Source of the DNA: Anaeramoeba ignava
Taxonomy: Eukaryota; Metamonada; Anaeramoebidae
Assembly: GCA_028826165.1 (NCBI GenBank)
Contig: JAPDFW010000079.1
Location: 234,001-298,000, forward strand
Reading direction: 5' to 3'
DNA length: 64,000 nt
Position numbers and translations under genes: made by a program. This document shows positions 24,086 to 36,279 of the stretch, piece by piece. The first letter of the stretch is position 1. Each line of letters opens with the position of its first letter. The notes beneath the pieces are model-generated. The model saw only the letters and a program-made list of their open reading frames with translations, was not told the DNA's origin and made no database searches.

Positions 24086-25744
24086 TTAAATAAAATAAGT
24101 TTCAAGTTCATCAACAACCCATTTATCATAAGAACCAGCTAAATAACTTTGAGCTTCATTTGTATTATAAGTAATTCCATTAGGTAGATTATAACCCCAA
24201 CCAAAATCTGAATAACCAGGTTGTAAATCAGAATCTAACCAAAAATCATTTCCTTTACCAAAAAATGGACCACGATCTAAACTAGAATAAATTGCACATT
24301 GAGGTAGTTTAATTGTAAACTTTGCAGGTATTCTATCTCCTTTATCATTTCTTAATGAAAAAATAAATGCATTTGAATCATTAATGTTTCCTGTATTTCC
24401 ATTAAATCCAACTTGAGTAAAACCTCCAAAAATAAAATTATCTTTTGTTTTGATAATAACTAATGTTTTTCCTTTCCAATCAACTTTTGAATGCCAATTT
24501 TTAGAATTAAATCCATCTCTTTTTGCTGAAAATCCTTTTTTCATTTTAGAAAAAAAATCATTATCATTTATCCATTCTTGTAATTTCTTAACATATTCAA
24601 TATCTTTAATAATTTCTGAATCTGAAAATTGAGGAAAATTCTTTTTTAATTCTTGCATTTTCTTTTCATATTCATCAAAAGCAGGTTTCATTTTCTCAAC
24701 CTCTTTCTTCCATTTCTCTTCAATTTCTTTGTTTTTATCTTCAATTTCCTTCTTTTTCTTCTTATTTTCAGATTTCAGATTTTGATTTTCTGTTTCGAAT
24801 GATTTAATTTTTTTATCTTTTTCTTTAATTCTTTTATCTCTTCTTTGAATTTTCTTTTCATTTTCTTTAATTTTTGTTTGATTTTCTTGATCTTGAATTT
24901 GAAAAATAGTTCTTTCAAAATGAATTAAAAAAGAATTTGGAAGAAAAATATCAAATTGTTTTAATTTATCAAAATCTTGTTTTGAAATTGAATCTTTATC
25001 AAATAATGAAAAAAAAGAATGAAATAATCTTTTCTTTGCATTCATTTTGTGTTTATATTTCCTTAATTTTAATGATTTAATTCTTTTTTCAATCCAATTA
25101 TTTAAAAATTGAAAAAAATCAAATTGAAAAATTTCTTTTTTTTCTTGTTTAAATTGAATAAATTTGATAATTTCTTCTTTAGTTAAATTGAATAAATTCT
25201 CATTATTCTGAATTTGGGAAAAATTTTGATTTATTAATTCAAAACATTTTATTTCAATTTCATTTGAATTTAAATTTCGATTTTGGAATAAAAATTGGAA
25301 AAAATTTGAATAATTAATTGAATTTGAAATTTTTTTTTGAATAATTTCTTTCAATAAATTTAATTTAAAATAAATTGAAATTTCCAATAATTGAATAAGA
25401 TTTTCTTGATTCTCAAAAGAAATATTTCCATAATAAATATAACTTAAAATTGATTCCATTTCTTTTTTATTAAATTGATTTAAAGAAATAAAAAGAGATT
25501 CTTGCCTTAATGACTCATTAAAAAAAGGAGATCTTGAAGATAAAATTGATTTATGAACTTTAATTTCAAAAGGATTTAATTTATTCTCAACAAAAATTGA
25601 AAAATCTTTAAATGAATTTCCATTTAAAAGGTTTGAATAATCTTTAATTAAATTTTTTGTTACTTTTTTTTCTAAATTTTTCTTTTCATTTGCATTTTGA
25701 TTTCGATTTGCATTTTCAATTTGGTTATTATTATTATTATTCAT
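24086..25744 (-). CDS. BTB - coiled coil - TLDc domain protein
   Basis: Intronless, 552 residues. After an Asn-rich start, residues about 45-125 are a BTB domain (FKDFSIFVENKLNPFEIKVHKSIL, SRSPFFNESL). A BACK-like helical part extends to about 260. Residues 285-390 form a charged coiled coil. Residues about 405-552 are a TLDc domain (DGFNSKNWHSKVDWKGKTL, FGGFTQVGF, AFIFSLRN, GYNLPNGITY, YFI at the end). BTB-TLDc proteins are a common family in amoebozoan and metamonad genomes; TLDc domains elsewhere bind V-ATPase or act in oxidative stress. The role here is unknown. Satellite arrays flank it on both sides. Confidence 0.88.
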   Translation of the reverse strand: MNNNNNNQIENANRNQNANEKKNLEKKVTKNLIKDYSNLLNGNSFKDFSIFVENKLNPFEIKVHKSILSSRSPFFNESLRQESLFISLNQFNKKEMESILSYIYYGNISFENQENLIQLLEISIYFKLNLLKEIIQKKISNSINYSNFFQFLFQNRNLNSNEIEIKCFELINQNFSQIQNNENLFNLTKEEIIKFIQFKQEKKEIFQFDFFQFLNNWIEKRIKSLKLRKYKHKMNAKKRLFHSFFSLFDKDSISKQDFDKLKQFDIFLPNSFLIHFERTIFQIQDQENQTKIKENEKKIQRRDKRIKEKDKKIKSFETENQNLKSENKKKKKEIEDKNKEIEEKWKKEVEKMKPAFDEYEKKMQELKKNFPQFSDSEIIKDIEYVKKLQEWINDNDFFSKMKKGFSAKRDGFNSKNWHSKVDWKGKTLVIIKTKDNFIFGGFTQVGFNGNTGNINDSNAFIFSLRNDKGDRIPAKFTIKLPQCAIYSSLDRGPFFGKGNDFWLDSDLQPGYSDFGWGYNLPNGITYNTNEAQSYLAGSYDKWVVDELETYFI

Positions 25745-27850
25745 TTTGTTTTTTTGTTTTTGTTTTTTGTTTTTTTGTGTTTTTTGTTTTTAAAAAAAGG
25801 AAAAAATGAAAAAAAATTTAAAAAAAAAAATGAATAAAAAGTGAATTTTGAAAATAAATAAAAATATAAAAAATAAGAATAAATTTAAATTAATAATTAA
25901 TTTAATTTTCTTTTTAATTTATTATTTTAAATTAATTTATTAATAAATTATTATTATTTTTATTAATTTTTATTATTAAAAAAAAGGAAAAATTATTTTA
26001 ATTTAATTTTTAATTTAATTTTTTTTTGGAATTTAAAAATTATTAATAAATTTAAATTTTAAAACAAATTTCCAAATTAATATTAATTCAATTTAATTCA
26101 AAAAGATAAAATTTTAATTTCAAAAATCAATTTTTAAAATATTTTTAAATAATAAAATATTTAAATCTAAAACATTAAATTATTATTTTAAGCATGAAAT
26201 TAAATATTAAATTATATTTTAAATTAATTTATAAATTAAATATTAAATTAAGCCTATTCTTATTTTTTATATTTATATGTTAAATAATTAAATAATAAAA
26301 TATTTAAATCTAAAACATTAAATTAATATTTTAATAATAAAATTAAATATTAAATTATATTTTTAAATTAATTTATAAATCAAATATTAAATTAAATCTA
26401 TTCTTATTTTTATATTTTTATGTTAAATATTTAAATAATAAAATATTTAAATCTAAAACATTAAATTATTATTTTTAAACATAAAATTAAATATTAAATT
26501 ATATTTTTAAATTAATTTATAAATTAAATATTAAATCTATTCTTATTTTTATATTTATATGTTAAATATTTAAATAATAAAAATATTTAAATCTAAAACA
26601 ATAAATTATTATTTTAAACATAGAATTAAATAATAAATTATATTTTTAAATTAATTTATAAATTAAATATTAAATTAAATATATTCTTATTTTTTATATT
26701 TATATGTTAAATATTTTAATAAGAAAATATTTAAATATAAAACAATAAATTATTATTTTAATAATAAAAATTAAATATTAAATTATATTTTTAGATTAAT
26801 TTATAAATTAAATATTAAATTAAATCTATTCTCATTTTCTGTATTTATATGTTAAATATTTAAATAATAAAATATTTAAATCTAAAAACAATAAATTATT
26901 ATTTTAATAATAAAATTAAATATTAAATTATATTTTTAGATTAATTTATAAATTAAATATTAAATTAAATCTATTCTCATTTTCTATATTTTTTATGTTA
27001 AATATTTAAAATAATAAAATATTTAAATCTAAAACATTAAATTATTATTTTAAACATGAAATTAAATATTAAATTATATTTTTAAATTAATTTATAAATT
27101 GAATATTAAATTAAATCTATTTTCATTTTTATATTTATTTGTTAAATATTTAAATAATAAAATATTTAAATCTAAAACATTAAATTATTATTTTAAACAT
27201 AGAATTAAATATTAAATTATATTTTCAAATTAATTTATAAATTAAATATTAAATTAAATCTATTCTCATTTTCTGTATTTATATGTTAAATATTTAAATA
27301 ATAAAATATTTAAATCTAAAACAATAAATTATTATTTTAATAATAAAATTAAATATTAAATTATATTTTTAGATTAATTTATAAATTAAATATTAAATTA
27401 AATCTATTTTATTTTTTATATTTTTATGTTAAATATTTAAATAATAAAATATTTAAATCTAAAACATTAAATTATTATTTTAATAATAAAATTAAATACT
27501 AAATTATATTTTTAAATTAATTTATAAATTAAATATTAAATTAAATCTATTCTTATTTTTTATATTTATATGTTAAATATTTTAATAATAAAATATTTAA
27601 ATCTAAAACAATAAATTATTATTTTAAACATAAAATTAAATATTAAATTATATTTTTAAATTAATTTATAAATTAAATATTAAATTAAATTTATTCTTAT
27701 TTTTTATATTTATATGTTAAATATTTTAATAAGAAAATATTTAAATCTAAAACATTAAATTATTATTTTAATAATAGAATTAAATATTAAATTATATTTT
27801 TAAATAAATTTATTAATTAAATATTAAATTAAATTTATTCTTATTTTTTA
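25745..27850. repeat. AT-rich satellite array, ~143-bp monomer
   Basis: From about 26,140 to 27,840 a monomer recurs about twelve times. The landmark TCTAAAACATTAAATTATTA or its ACAATAAAT variant falls near 26165, 26307, 26451, 26592, 26735, 26884, 27026, 27170, 27316, 27455, 27603 and 27746. Monomers also carry ATTCTTATTTTTTATATT. The first 390 bp (25745-26140) is AT-rich upstream sequence of the BTB-TLDc gene, with AAAAAATGAAAAAA near 25800. No genes seen. Confidence 0.75.
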
Positions 27851-29608
27851 TTAATTTTGATTATTAAATTTATTAATTAATAAATCAAATAAATTTGGAT
27901 TTGTTTGATTTAATTGAAAATAATCAATTCCAATTTGAATTTCATCAATAATTTCTTGTGTAATTTCAATTTCATCTTTAATTTGATTTGAATAAATCCA
28001 ATATTCTAACATTTGAAATGATTTATTACTTAATTCACTATAATCTTTAACTTTATTAGAAGTATCTTCAGTTACAGATAAAAACATTCCTCGATATAAT
28101 TCACTTCTCATTATTAATATTAATTTAGGAAATTTATATTGTTTTTCTTTTCTTTCAATAATAAAATCTTTTTCATTTTCATTTAAATAAATTCTTTTCA
28201 TTGTTTCTTCAATCATTTCATTGGAATTTATAATTTCTTTAATTTCAGAATATAATATTGGATTTATTTTGGAATTATTTGAATAAATCATTTCAAATAT
28301 TTGATTTGATTCTTTAATTGATTTATTTGAAATAATTTCTTGAAGTTTTTCAATTTGATTTTGATTTTGATTTAATCTATATTTCAATATTAATTTATGA
28401 GCTTCAATTATTGAACCATTTTCGGTTTTAAATGAAATATCACAAAATTCTTTTCTTCTAAATAATTTTATCAAATCTTCTTCAAGATTGGAAAAAGAAA
28501 AAGGAGAATAATAAAGAAATGATCTGTAATATCCACAAGAAACATGATAATTGGAAATATTTTCATTAAATCTTAATTTAGGAAGTTCAATTTGAATTGG
28601 AATTGATTGATTTTTTGTATCTCCAGTTCCTAATTTACCATATAAATTTTCACCAAATCCTATTAATTTTGAATTGGAAGTTAAAATTAAATTATGTTTG
28701 TATGTAACAGAAAAATCAATAATATTATCATCATTTTCAAATAAAGATGATTTGATTTCAGTAAATTCATAAGTATCTTCATCTTTTCCAAGTCCATTAT
28801 AACTATATCTTCCACATGAATAAAGTTTTCTTTTTGGATTTTGATTTTGATTTTCATTTTCAACCAACATTATTGAATGAAAATTCCCAGATTGAATATC
28901 AATTATTTTACCTTTTGGAATATTTTGGATTTTGGTTAATTTTTTGATATAATCTTCTTTTCTTCCTAATCCAAGTTCACCGAAATAATTAAAACCACAT
29001 CAAAATAATTCTTGATTTGAATTTAAAAGAAAAACAGAATATGAACAATTTCCTGAAAATATTTTAGAAACATTTTTCATCATTAAAATTGGTTTTTCTG
29101 TTTTTGTAAGTGTTTCATAATCAAAACCAAGTTGACCTTCTTCATTTGAACCAATTCCATAAACATTTTGATTTGAAGTTAATAAGTAAATTGAACTGTA
29201 TCCAGAAACAATATCTTGAATTATTCTATCATTTGTATCTTCGATTAATGATGAAATATTGATAAATTCTTTTGGATTTTTTGGATTGATATTATTTCCT
29301 TTGGCAAATACATTTCCTTCTATTGTTAAAATAGCTTCATTTTCACCACCAGCAGTCACTTTTTGAATATTTTCAATTTGGATTTTTTCAGGATTTTGAT
29401 CTGAATCTCTTAAATATTCTATTGCTTTTCCATTTTCAAAAAGGAAAATTGTTGAAATATGACTTGATGAAATTTGTTTAATTTGTTTTTCATTTTCATT
29501 TTCATTTTCATTTTCAAATTTAAATTGAATTGGTTTAAATATTTTATTTGGTTCATTTTTTAAAAGTTTTGGTTGTAAATTCCAACCAAAAAATATAATT
29601 TCATTCAT
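27851..29608 (-). pseudogene. RCC1-BTB protein with in-frame TGA
   Basis: One frame of 586 codons aligns end to end with the intact 32312-34066 copy, but codon 29000-29002 is TGA in NQELF(stop)CGFNYFGELGLG. Paralogs have GGA (Gly) or a Val codon here, so a single substitution explains it. Upstream part: RCC1 blades from MNEIIFFGWNLQPK. Downstream part: remaining blades and the BTB module (HKLILKYRLNQN, KQYKFPKLILIMR). It could be a recent pseudogene, a readthrough gene or an assembly error. General recoding of TGA is unlikely because neighbouring genes use TGG for Trp and no other protein needs TGA as sense. Confidence 0.75.
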
Positions 29609-29668
29609 TTTTGAAAAGAAAAAAATGAAAAATGAAAAAAATATTTTTTATTGTTTTATGATGAAAAA

Positions 29669-29692
29669 GAAAGAAAGAAAGAAAGAAAGAAA
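29669..29692. repeat. GAAA tetranucleotide run
   Basis: A short (GAAA)n microsatellite between the RCC1-BTB pseudogene's 5' end and the 3' end of the FG-GAP gene. No function evident. Confidence 0.7.
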
Positions 29693-29703
29693 AAGGAATT
29701 TTA

Positions 29704-32072
29704 TTAATCGAAATAATCACCATCAATTTCATCAAAATATGGAGGTATTTTCTTTTTTCTTTTACGAACTAAAATGATGATTAAAATGATAGCAGTAATC
29801 ACCACAACTGGAACAACAACACCAACAACAATTTTAGTAGTTTTTGAATTGGATGATATTTTTTTTTGTGTTTCAAGTTGAATTGAAGAAATAGTTCCAC
29901 AATTATCATTTTCATCACAAGCGGAAACAGTGATTCGATATTCTTGATCAGGATATTGTGCTCTAAAATTGAACGAAGTGTAATTAATTGAAAATGTTGC
30001 GGAATCATTTTTGGAAATTGCTTTATAAGTGAAATTATAATAAGATGAATTGGTTGAATCACTTGGTTTTTTCCAATTACAAAAAATATCTTGAAGATCT
30101 GAAACTGAACAAGAAAAATTGATAACGGATGAAAAAAATGTTTCGATAGAAGATGAAATTGTTTGTCCTTCATCTTCCCCAAAGCATTCATCTTTTCGAC
30201 ATGCGTAAATGGATACCGAATAATTTGTAAGTGATTGTAAATTGTGGATTCGACATGATGTTGATGAATTTACGACCCAAATATTTGTTTTGATTGAATC
30301 ATTTGAGTTTTCCTTTTGATAAGAAAGAACATAGTGATCTAATTTTGGAGTTGAATTGATGATTGGAACATCTGGGAAAGTCCATGAGGTTTGAATTACT
30401 TCTCCCGAAATGGCTTGCAAATGGAAATTTTTGACAGAATCAATTCGTGTTGTTAAATTAACTTCTTTTGAAGCAAATCCACAAATTTGAGTTGTTTTAT
30501 TGCAAGCCCGAATTTGGATTGAATATTCAACATTTCCTGTTATATTTTCATAATTTGAAGAATTGAACATTTGGAATAATACATTTTCATCAAGAATCGG
30601 TGACTCAATTAATTGCCAATTTGGCGAAAGTGTGTAATTGATTTGGTATTCAATTTCATCCGAGCTTGGATTGACTTGATTCCAATAGCATTCAAATGAA
30701 CAAAATAATGAAGAGCAATTTAAAATATCAACTTGTGGAGGTTTAGGAACATATGAGAAAAAAAAAGCTTCTCCTTGGAAGCAATTCTCCCCAATTGTTG
30801 CAAAAGGAGCGCCAATAACAACATCATTTCCATCTGAAGAAATGGAAAGAGTTTGGCCAAAATGACCCCATCCAAGATCATTTCCAATTAAAATTTGTGA
30901 CTCAAGCCATTTCGTCGCATTGTTTTCAAATCCATACACTTTTCCCTGAAACCAATCATCCCCAACATTCGCAGTGGGAGAACCAATTAAAAGATATCCT
31001 GTGTTTTGTGAAATGGAAACATCGTATCCAAAATACCCGTTTGTTGTTCCATCACTTGCAAATAAAATTTGTGATTCAATCCAATTTGTTCCGTTGTTTT
31101 CAAAAATATACGCTTTTCCTTGGTAAGGATTTTCTCCAACGGAAGCATAAGGTGCTCCAATTACAACATATCCTTGATTTTCTGATGTGGATAAACTTAT
31201 TCCAAATTGATCATTATCTTTACCATCACTTCCATTTATCATTTGAAACACATCCCAATTTTTTCCGTTGAATTCATAAACATAAACTTTTCCTTGATTC
31301 GCGTTCTCTCCAATTTTTGCATAAGGAGAACCAATAAAAATATAAGTTCCATTTTGTGTAATTGAAATACTTGATCCAAAATTATCATTTTGATTTCCAT
31401 CATTTGCAATTAAAATTTGAAATAGATTCCAATTTGTTCCGTTGTTTTCAAAAATATAAACTTTTCCTTGAGCAGAATTATTTACAACGGTTGCGCTATA
31501 AGATGCAATCACAATATAAGTTCCATTTTGTGTAATTGAAATACTTGATCCAAAATTATCATTTTGATTTCCATCATTTGCAATTAAAATTTGAAACAGA
31601 TTCCAATTTTTCCGTTGAATTCATAAACATAAACTTTTCCTTGATTCGCGTTCTCTCCAATTTTTGCATAAGGAGAACCGATAAAAATATAAGTTCCATT
31701 TTGTGTAATTGAAATACTTGATCCAAAATTATCATTTTGATTTCCATCATTTGCAATTAAAATTTGAAATAGATTCCAATTTGTTCCGTTGAATTTGTAA
31801 ATATAAACTTTTCCTTGAAAAGAATTATTTCCAATTTTTGCAAAAGGAGAACCAATTACGAGATATTCTTTGTTTTCTGAAACACTTAATCCCCAACTAA
31901 ATTGATCAGTTGTATTTGTTTCATTTTCTTTTAATGTCTGTTTTATTACCCATCCTATTTCTTTTCCTTCTGTTTTTTTTTCATTTATTTTTGCTTCTTT
32001 TAAACTAAGAACCTCAAATATAAAAAACACAAGAAAAATATTTGAAAAGAACAAAACTTTTTTTGAGTTCAT
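29704..32072 (-). CDS. FG-GAP / integrin-alpha-like surface protein (one frame break)
   Basis: The N-terminus has a signal peptide (KKVLFFSNIFLVFFIFEVLS). Then come about eight FG-GAP blades of the pattern FGSSISITQNGTYIFIGSPYA..GKVYVYE, forming a beta-propeller. Fibronectin-III-like modules follow (SVKNFHLQAISGEVIQTSW), then one TM helix (IVVGVVVPVVVITAIILIIIL) and a short basic/acidic tail ending DGDYFD. This is a type I adhesion-like receptor. The frame breaks at 31607-31611, where a T5 run corresponds to T6 in a duplicated blade; restoring one base gives 790 codons. Two adjacent blades are nearly identical in DNA (about 31,270-31,500 and 31,560-31,790), a recent internal duplication. It is probably intact apart from this indel, which may be an assembly error. 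Confidence 0.8.
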
Positions 32073-32099
32073 TTTTAAAATGAAAAAAATGAAAAAATA

Positions 32100-32311
32100 A
32101 TTTTGGAATTTTAATTTTAATTTTAATTTTAATTTTAATTTTAATTTTTAATTTTAATTTTAATTTTAATTTTAATTTTAATTTTAATTTTAATTTTAAT
32201 TTTAATTTTAATTTTAATTATAATTTTGGAATTTTAATTTTAATTTTAATTTTAATTTTAATTTTGATTTTAATTTTAATTTTAATTTTAATTTTAAATT
32301 TAATTTTAATT
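32100..32311. repeat. AATTTT hexamer array
   Basis: About 210 bp of nearly pure AATTTT hexamers, broken once by TTTGGAATTT, between the 3' end of an RCC1-BTB gene and the 5' end of the FG-GAP gene. Intergenic, no ORF of interest. Confidence 0.85.
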
Positions 32312-34066
32312 TTAATTTTTAAATTTTTTAATTAATAAATCAAATAAATTTGGATTTGTTTGATTTAATTGAAAATAATCAATTCCAATTTCAATTTCAT
32401 TAATTATTTCTTGTGTAATTTGAATTCCTTCTTTGATTTGATTTGAATAAATCCAATATTCAAATATTTGAAATGATTTATTACTTAATTCACTATAATC
32501 TCTAACTTTATTTGATTTATCTTCTGTTACAGATAAAAACATTCCTCGATATAATTCACTTCTCATTATTAATATTAATTTGGGAAATTTATATTTCTTT
32601 TCTTTTCTTTCAATTATAAAATCTTTTTCATTTTCATTTAAATAAATTCTTTTCATTGTTTCTTCAATTTTTTCATTTGAATTTATAATTTCTTTAATTT
32701 CGGAATATAATATTGGATTTATTATTCTGTTTGAATAAATCATTTCAAATATTTGATTTGATTCTTTAATTGATTTTTTTGAAATAATTTCTTGAAGTTT
32801 TTCAATTTGATTTTGATTTTGATTTAATCTATATTTCAATATTAATTTATGAGCTTCAATTATTGAACCATTTTCTGTTTTAAATGAAATATCACAAAAT
32901 TCTTTTCTTCTAAATAGTTTTATCAAATCTTCTTCAAGATTGGAAAAAGAAGGAGGAGAATAATAAAGGAATGAATTGTGGAATCCACAAGAAATATGAT
33001 AATTGAAAATATCTTCATTAAATCTTAATTTAGGAAGTTCAATTTGAATTGAAATTGAATGATCATTTGTATCTCCAGTTCCTAATTGACCATAATCATT
33101 ATTTCCAAATACTATTAATTTTGAATTGGATGTTAAAATCAAAGTATGATAACCTCCAACAGAAAAATCAAGAATATTATCATCATTTTCAAATAAAGAT
33201 AATTTGATTTCAGTAAATTCATAAGTATTTTCATATTCTTTGCCAAGTCCATTTAGTTCATAATATCCACATGAATAAAGTTTTCTTTTTGGATTTTGAT
33301 TTTCATTTTCAATCAACATTATTGAATGAAAATATCCACATTGAATATCAATTATTTTACCTTTTGGAATATTTTGTATTTTGGTTAATTTTTGGATTTT
33401 TAATTCTTTTCTTGATTCTTCTAATCCAAGTTGACCATATATATTATTTCCACATACAAATAATTCTTGATTTGAATTTAAAAGAAAAATATGATTTGAA
33501 GAATTTCCTGAAAATATTTTAGAAACATTTTTCATCATTAAAATTGGTTTTTCTGTTTCATCAAGTGTTTTAGAATCAAAACCAAGTTGGCCATATTCAT
33601 TTGAACCAATTCCATAAACATTTTGATTTGAAGTTAATAAGTAAATTGAATTGTAACCAGAAACAGTATCTTGAATTATTCTATCATTTGTATCTTCAAT
33701 TAATGATGAAATATTGATAAATTCTTTTCGGTTTTTTCTAATGATATCATTTCCTTTGGCAAATACATTTCCTTCTATTGTTAAAATAGCTTCATTTTCA
33801 CCACCAGTTACTTTTTGAATATTTTCAATTTGGATTTTTTCAGGATTTTGATTTGAATCTCTTAAATATTCTATTGCTTTTCCATTTTCAAAAAGGAAAA
33901 TTATTGCAAAAATATGTGATGAAATTTGTTTAATTTGTTTTTCATTTTCATTTTCATTTTCATTTTCATTTTCAAATTTAAATTGAATTGGTTTTTTTAT
34001 TGAATCTGGTTCATTTTTGAAAAGTTTTGGATTTTCATTTGAACCAAAAAATATAATTTCATTCAT
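32312..34066 (-). CDS. RCC1-repeat / BTB domain protein (intact copy)
   Basis: Intronless, 584 residues from MNEIIFFGSNENPKLFKNEP. It has RCC1 blades over residues 1-365 and the two-block BTB region over 370-584 (REFCDISFKT-type block with RRKEFCDISFKTENGSIIE, then KKYKFPKLILIMRSELYRGMF). It has a Glu/Asn run (NENENENENE) near residue 35 that differs in length between paralogs, typical of slippage. The start is preceded on the sense strand by TTTTTTCATTTTTTTC. It is the closest intact relative of the broken copies on both sides. Confidence 0.88.
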   Translation of the reverse strand: MNEIIFFGSNENPKLFKNEPDSIKKPIQFKFENENENENENEKQIKQISSHIFAIIFLFENGKAIEYLRDSNQNPEKIQIENIQKVTGGENEAILTIEGNVFAKGNDIIRKNRKEFINISSLIEDTNDRIIQDTVSGYNSIYLLTSNQNVYGIGSNEYGQLGFDSKTLDETEKPILMMKNVSKIFSGNSSNHIFLLNSNQELFVCGNNIYGQLGLEESRKELKIQKLTKIQNIPKGKIIDIQCGYFHSIMLIENENQNPKRKLYSCGYYELNGLGKEYENTYEFTEIKLSLFENDDNILDFSVGGYHTLILTSNSKLIVFGNNDYGQLGTGDTNDHSISIQIELPKLRFNEDIFNYHISCGFHNSFLYYSPPSFSNLEEDLIKLFRRKEFCDISFKTENGSIIEAHKLILKYRLNQNQNQIEKLQEIISKKSIKESNQIFEMIYSNRIINPILYSEIKEIINSNEKIEETMKRIYLNENEKDFIIERKEKKYKFPKLILIMRSELYRGMFLSVTEDKSNKVRDYSELSNKSFQIFEYWIYSNQIKEGIQITQEIINEIEIGIDYFQLNQTNPNLFDLLIKKFKN

Positions 34067-34091
34067 TTTCTGAAAAGAAAAAAATGAAAAA

Positions 34092-34501
34092 ATGATTTTA
34101 ATTTTAATTCTAATTTTGAATTTAATTTTAATTTTAATTTTAATTTTAATTTTAATTTTAATTTTAATTTTAATTTTAATTTTGATTTTAAATTTAATTT
34201 TGATTTTAATTTTAATTTTAATTTTAATTTTAATTTTAATTTTAATTTTAATTTTGATTTTAATTTTAATTTTAATTTTAATTTTGATTTTAATTTTAAT
34301 TTTAATTTTAATTTTAATTTTAATTTTAATTTTTAATTTTAATTTTAATTTTAATTTTAATTTTAATTTTTAATTTTAATTTTAATTTTAATTTTAATTT
34401 TAATTTTGATTTTAATTTTAATTTTAATTTTAATTTTAATTTTAATTTTAATTTTAATTTTAATTTTAATTTTAATTTTAATTTTAATTTTAATTTTAGT
34501 T
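34092..34501. repeat. AATTTT hexamer array
   Basis: About 410 bp of AATTTT hexamers with scattered GATTTT variants, between two RCC1-BTB copies. Translations of it (Ile/Leu or Asn/Phe dipeptides) are artefacts. Confidence 0.85.
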
Positions 34502-36279
34502 TTAATTTTGATTATTAAATTTATTAATTAATAAATCAAATAAATTTGGATTTGTTTGATTTAATTGAAAATAATCAATTCCTGTTTCTAATTCATCAAT
34601 TATTTCTTGTGTAATTTGAATTCCTTCTTTAATTTGATTTGAATAAATCCAATATTCAAATATTTGAAATGATTTATTACTTAATTCACTATAATCTGTA
34701 ACTTTATTTGATTTATCTTCAGTTACAGATAAAAACATTCCTCGATATAATTCACTTCTCATTATTAATATTAATTTTGGAAATTTATATTGTTTTTCTT
34801 TTCTTTCAATTATAAAATCTTTTTCATTTTCATTTTCATTTTCATTTAAATAAATTCTTTTCATTGTTTCTTCTATTTTTTCATTTGAATTTATAATTTC
34901 TTTAATTTCAGAATATAATTTTGGATTTATTATTCTGTTTGAATAAATCATTTCAAATATTTGATTTGATTCTTTAATTGATTTTTTGAAATAATTTCTT
35001 TAAGTTTTTCAATTTGATTTTCATTTTGATTTAATCTATATTTCAATATTAATTTATGAGCTTCAATTATTGAACCATTTTCTGTTTTAAATGAAATATT
35101 GCAAAATTCTTTTCTTTTAAATAATTTTATCAAATCTTCTTCAAGATTGGAAAAAGAAGGAGGAGAATAATAAAGGAATGAATTGTGGAATCCACAAGAA
35201 ATATGATAATTGGAAATATTTTCATTAAATCTTAATTCAGGAAGTTCAATTTGAATTGGAATTGATTGAAAAAATGTATCTCCAGTTCCTAATTGACCAT
35301 AATCATTATTTCCAAATACTAATCAATTTTGGATTGGAAGTTAAAATCAAAGTATGATAACCTCCAACAGAAAAATCAAGAATATTATCATCATTTTCAA
35401 ATAAAGATGATTTGATTTCAGTAAATTCATAAGTATCTTCAATATACTTGCCAAGTCCATTTAGTTCATAATATCCACATGAATAAAGTTTTCTTTTTGG
35501 ATTTTGATTTTCATTTTCAATCAACATTATTGAATGAAAATATCCACATTGAATATCAATTATTTTACCTTTTTGAATATTTTGGATTTTGGTTAATTTT
35601 TGGATATTTATTTGTTTTCTTGATTCTGCTAATCCAAGTTGACCATGATTATTATATCCACATACAAATAATTCTTGATTTGAATTTAAAAGGAAAATAT
35701 GATTTGAAGAATTTCCTGAAAATATTTTAGAAACATTTTTCATCATTAAAATTGGTTTTTTTGTTTCATCAAGTGTTTTAGAATCAAAACCAAATTGGCC
35801 ATATTCATTTGAACCAATTCCATAAACATTTTGATTTGAAGTTAATAAGTAAATTGAACTAAATCCAGAAACAATATCTTGAATTATTCTATCATTTGTA
35901 TCTTTAATTAATGATGAAATATTGATAAATTCTTTGGATTTTTTGGATTAATATATTTTCCTTTTGCAAATACATTTCCTTCTATTGTTAAAATAGCTTC
36001 ATTTTGATAGCCAACAGTTACTTTTTGAATATTTTCTTCAATTTGGATTTTTTCAGGATTTTGATTTGAATCATTTCTATTTAAATATTCTATTGCTTTT
36101 CCATTTTCAAAAAGGAAAATTATTGCAAAAATATGTGATGAAATTTGTTTAATTTGTTTTTCATTTTCATTTTCATTTTCATTTTCAAATTTAAATTGAA
36201 TTGGTTTTGTTATTGAATCTGGTTTATTTTTGAAAAGTTTTGGATTTTCATTTGAACCAAAAAATAAACAATCATTCAT
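34502..36279 (-). pseudogene. RCC1-BTB copy with three frame breaks
   Basis: Starts MNDCLFFGSNENPKLFKN at 36279 and aligns throughout with the intact copy at 32312-34066. Frame changes occur near 35933 (TTCTTTGG, a T missing), near 35325 (extra bases in CTAATCAATTTTGG) and near 34985 (T run one short), so four segments lie in alternating frames. It retains RCC1 blades and the BTB module. Either a young pseudogene or a copy damaged by homopolymer errors in the assembly. Confidence 0.78.
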
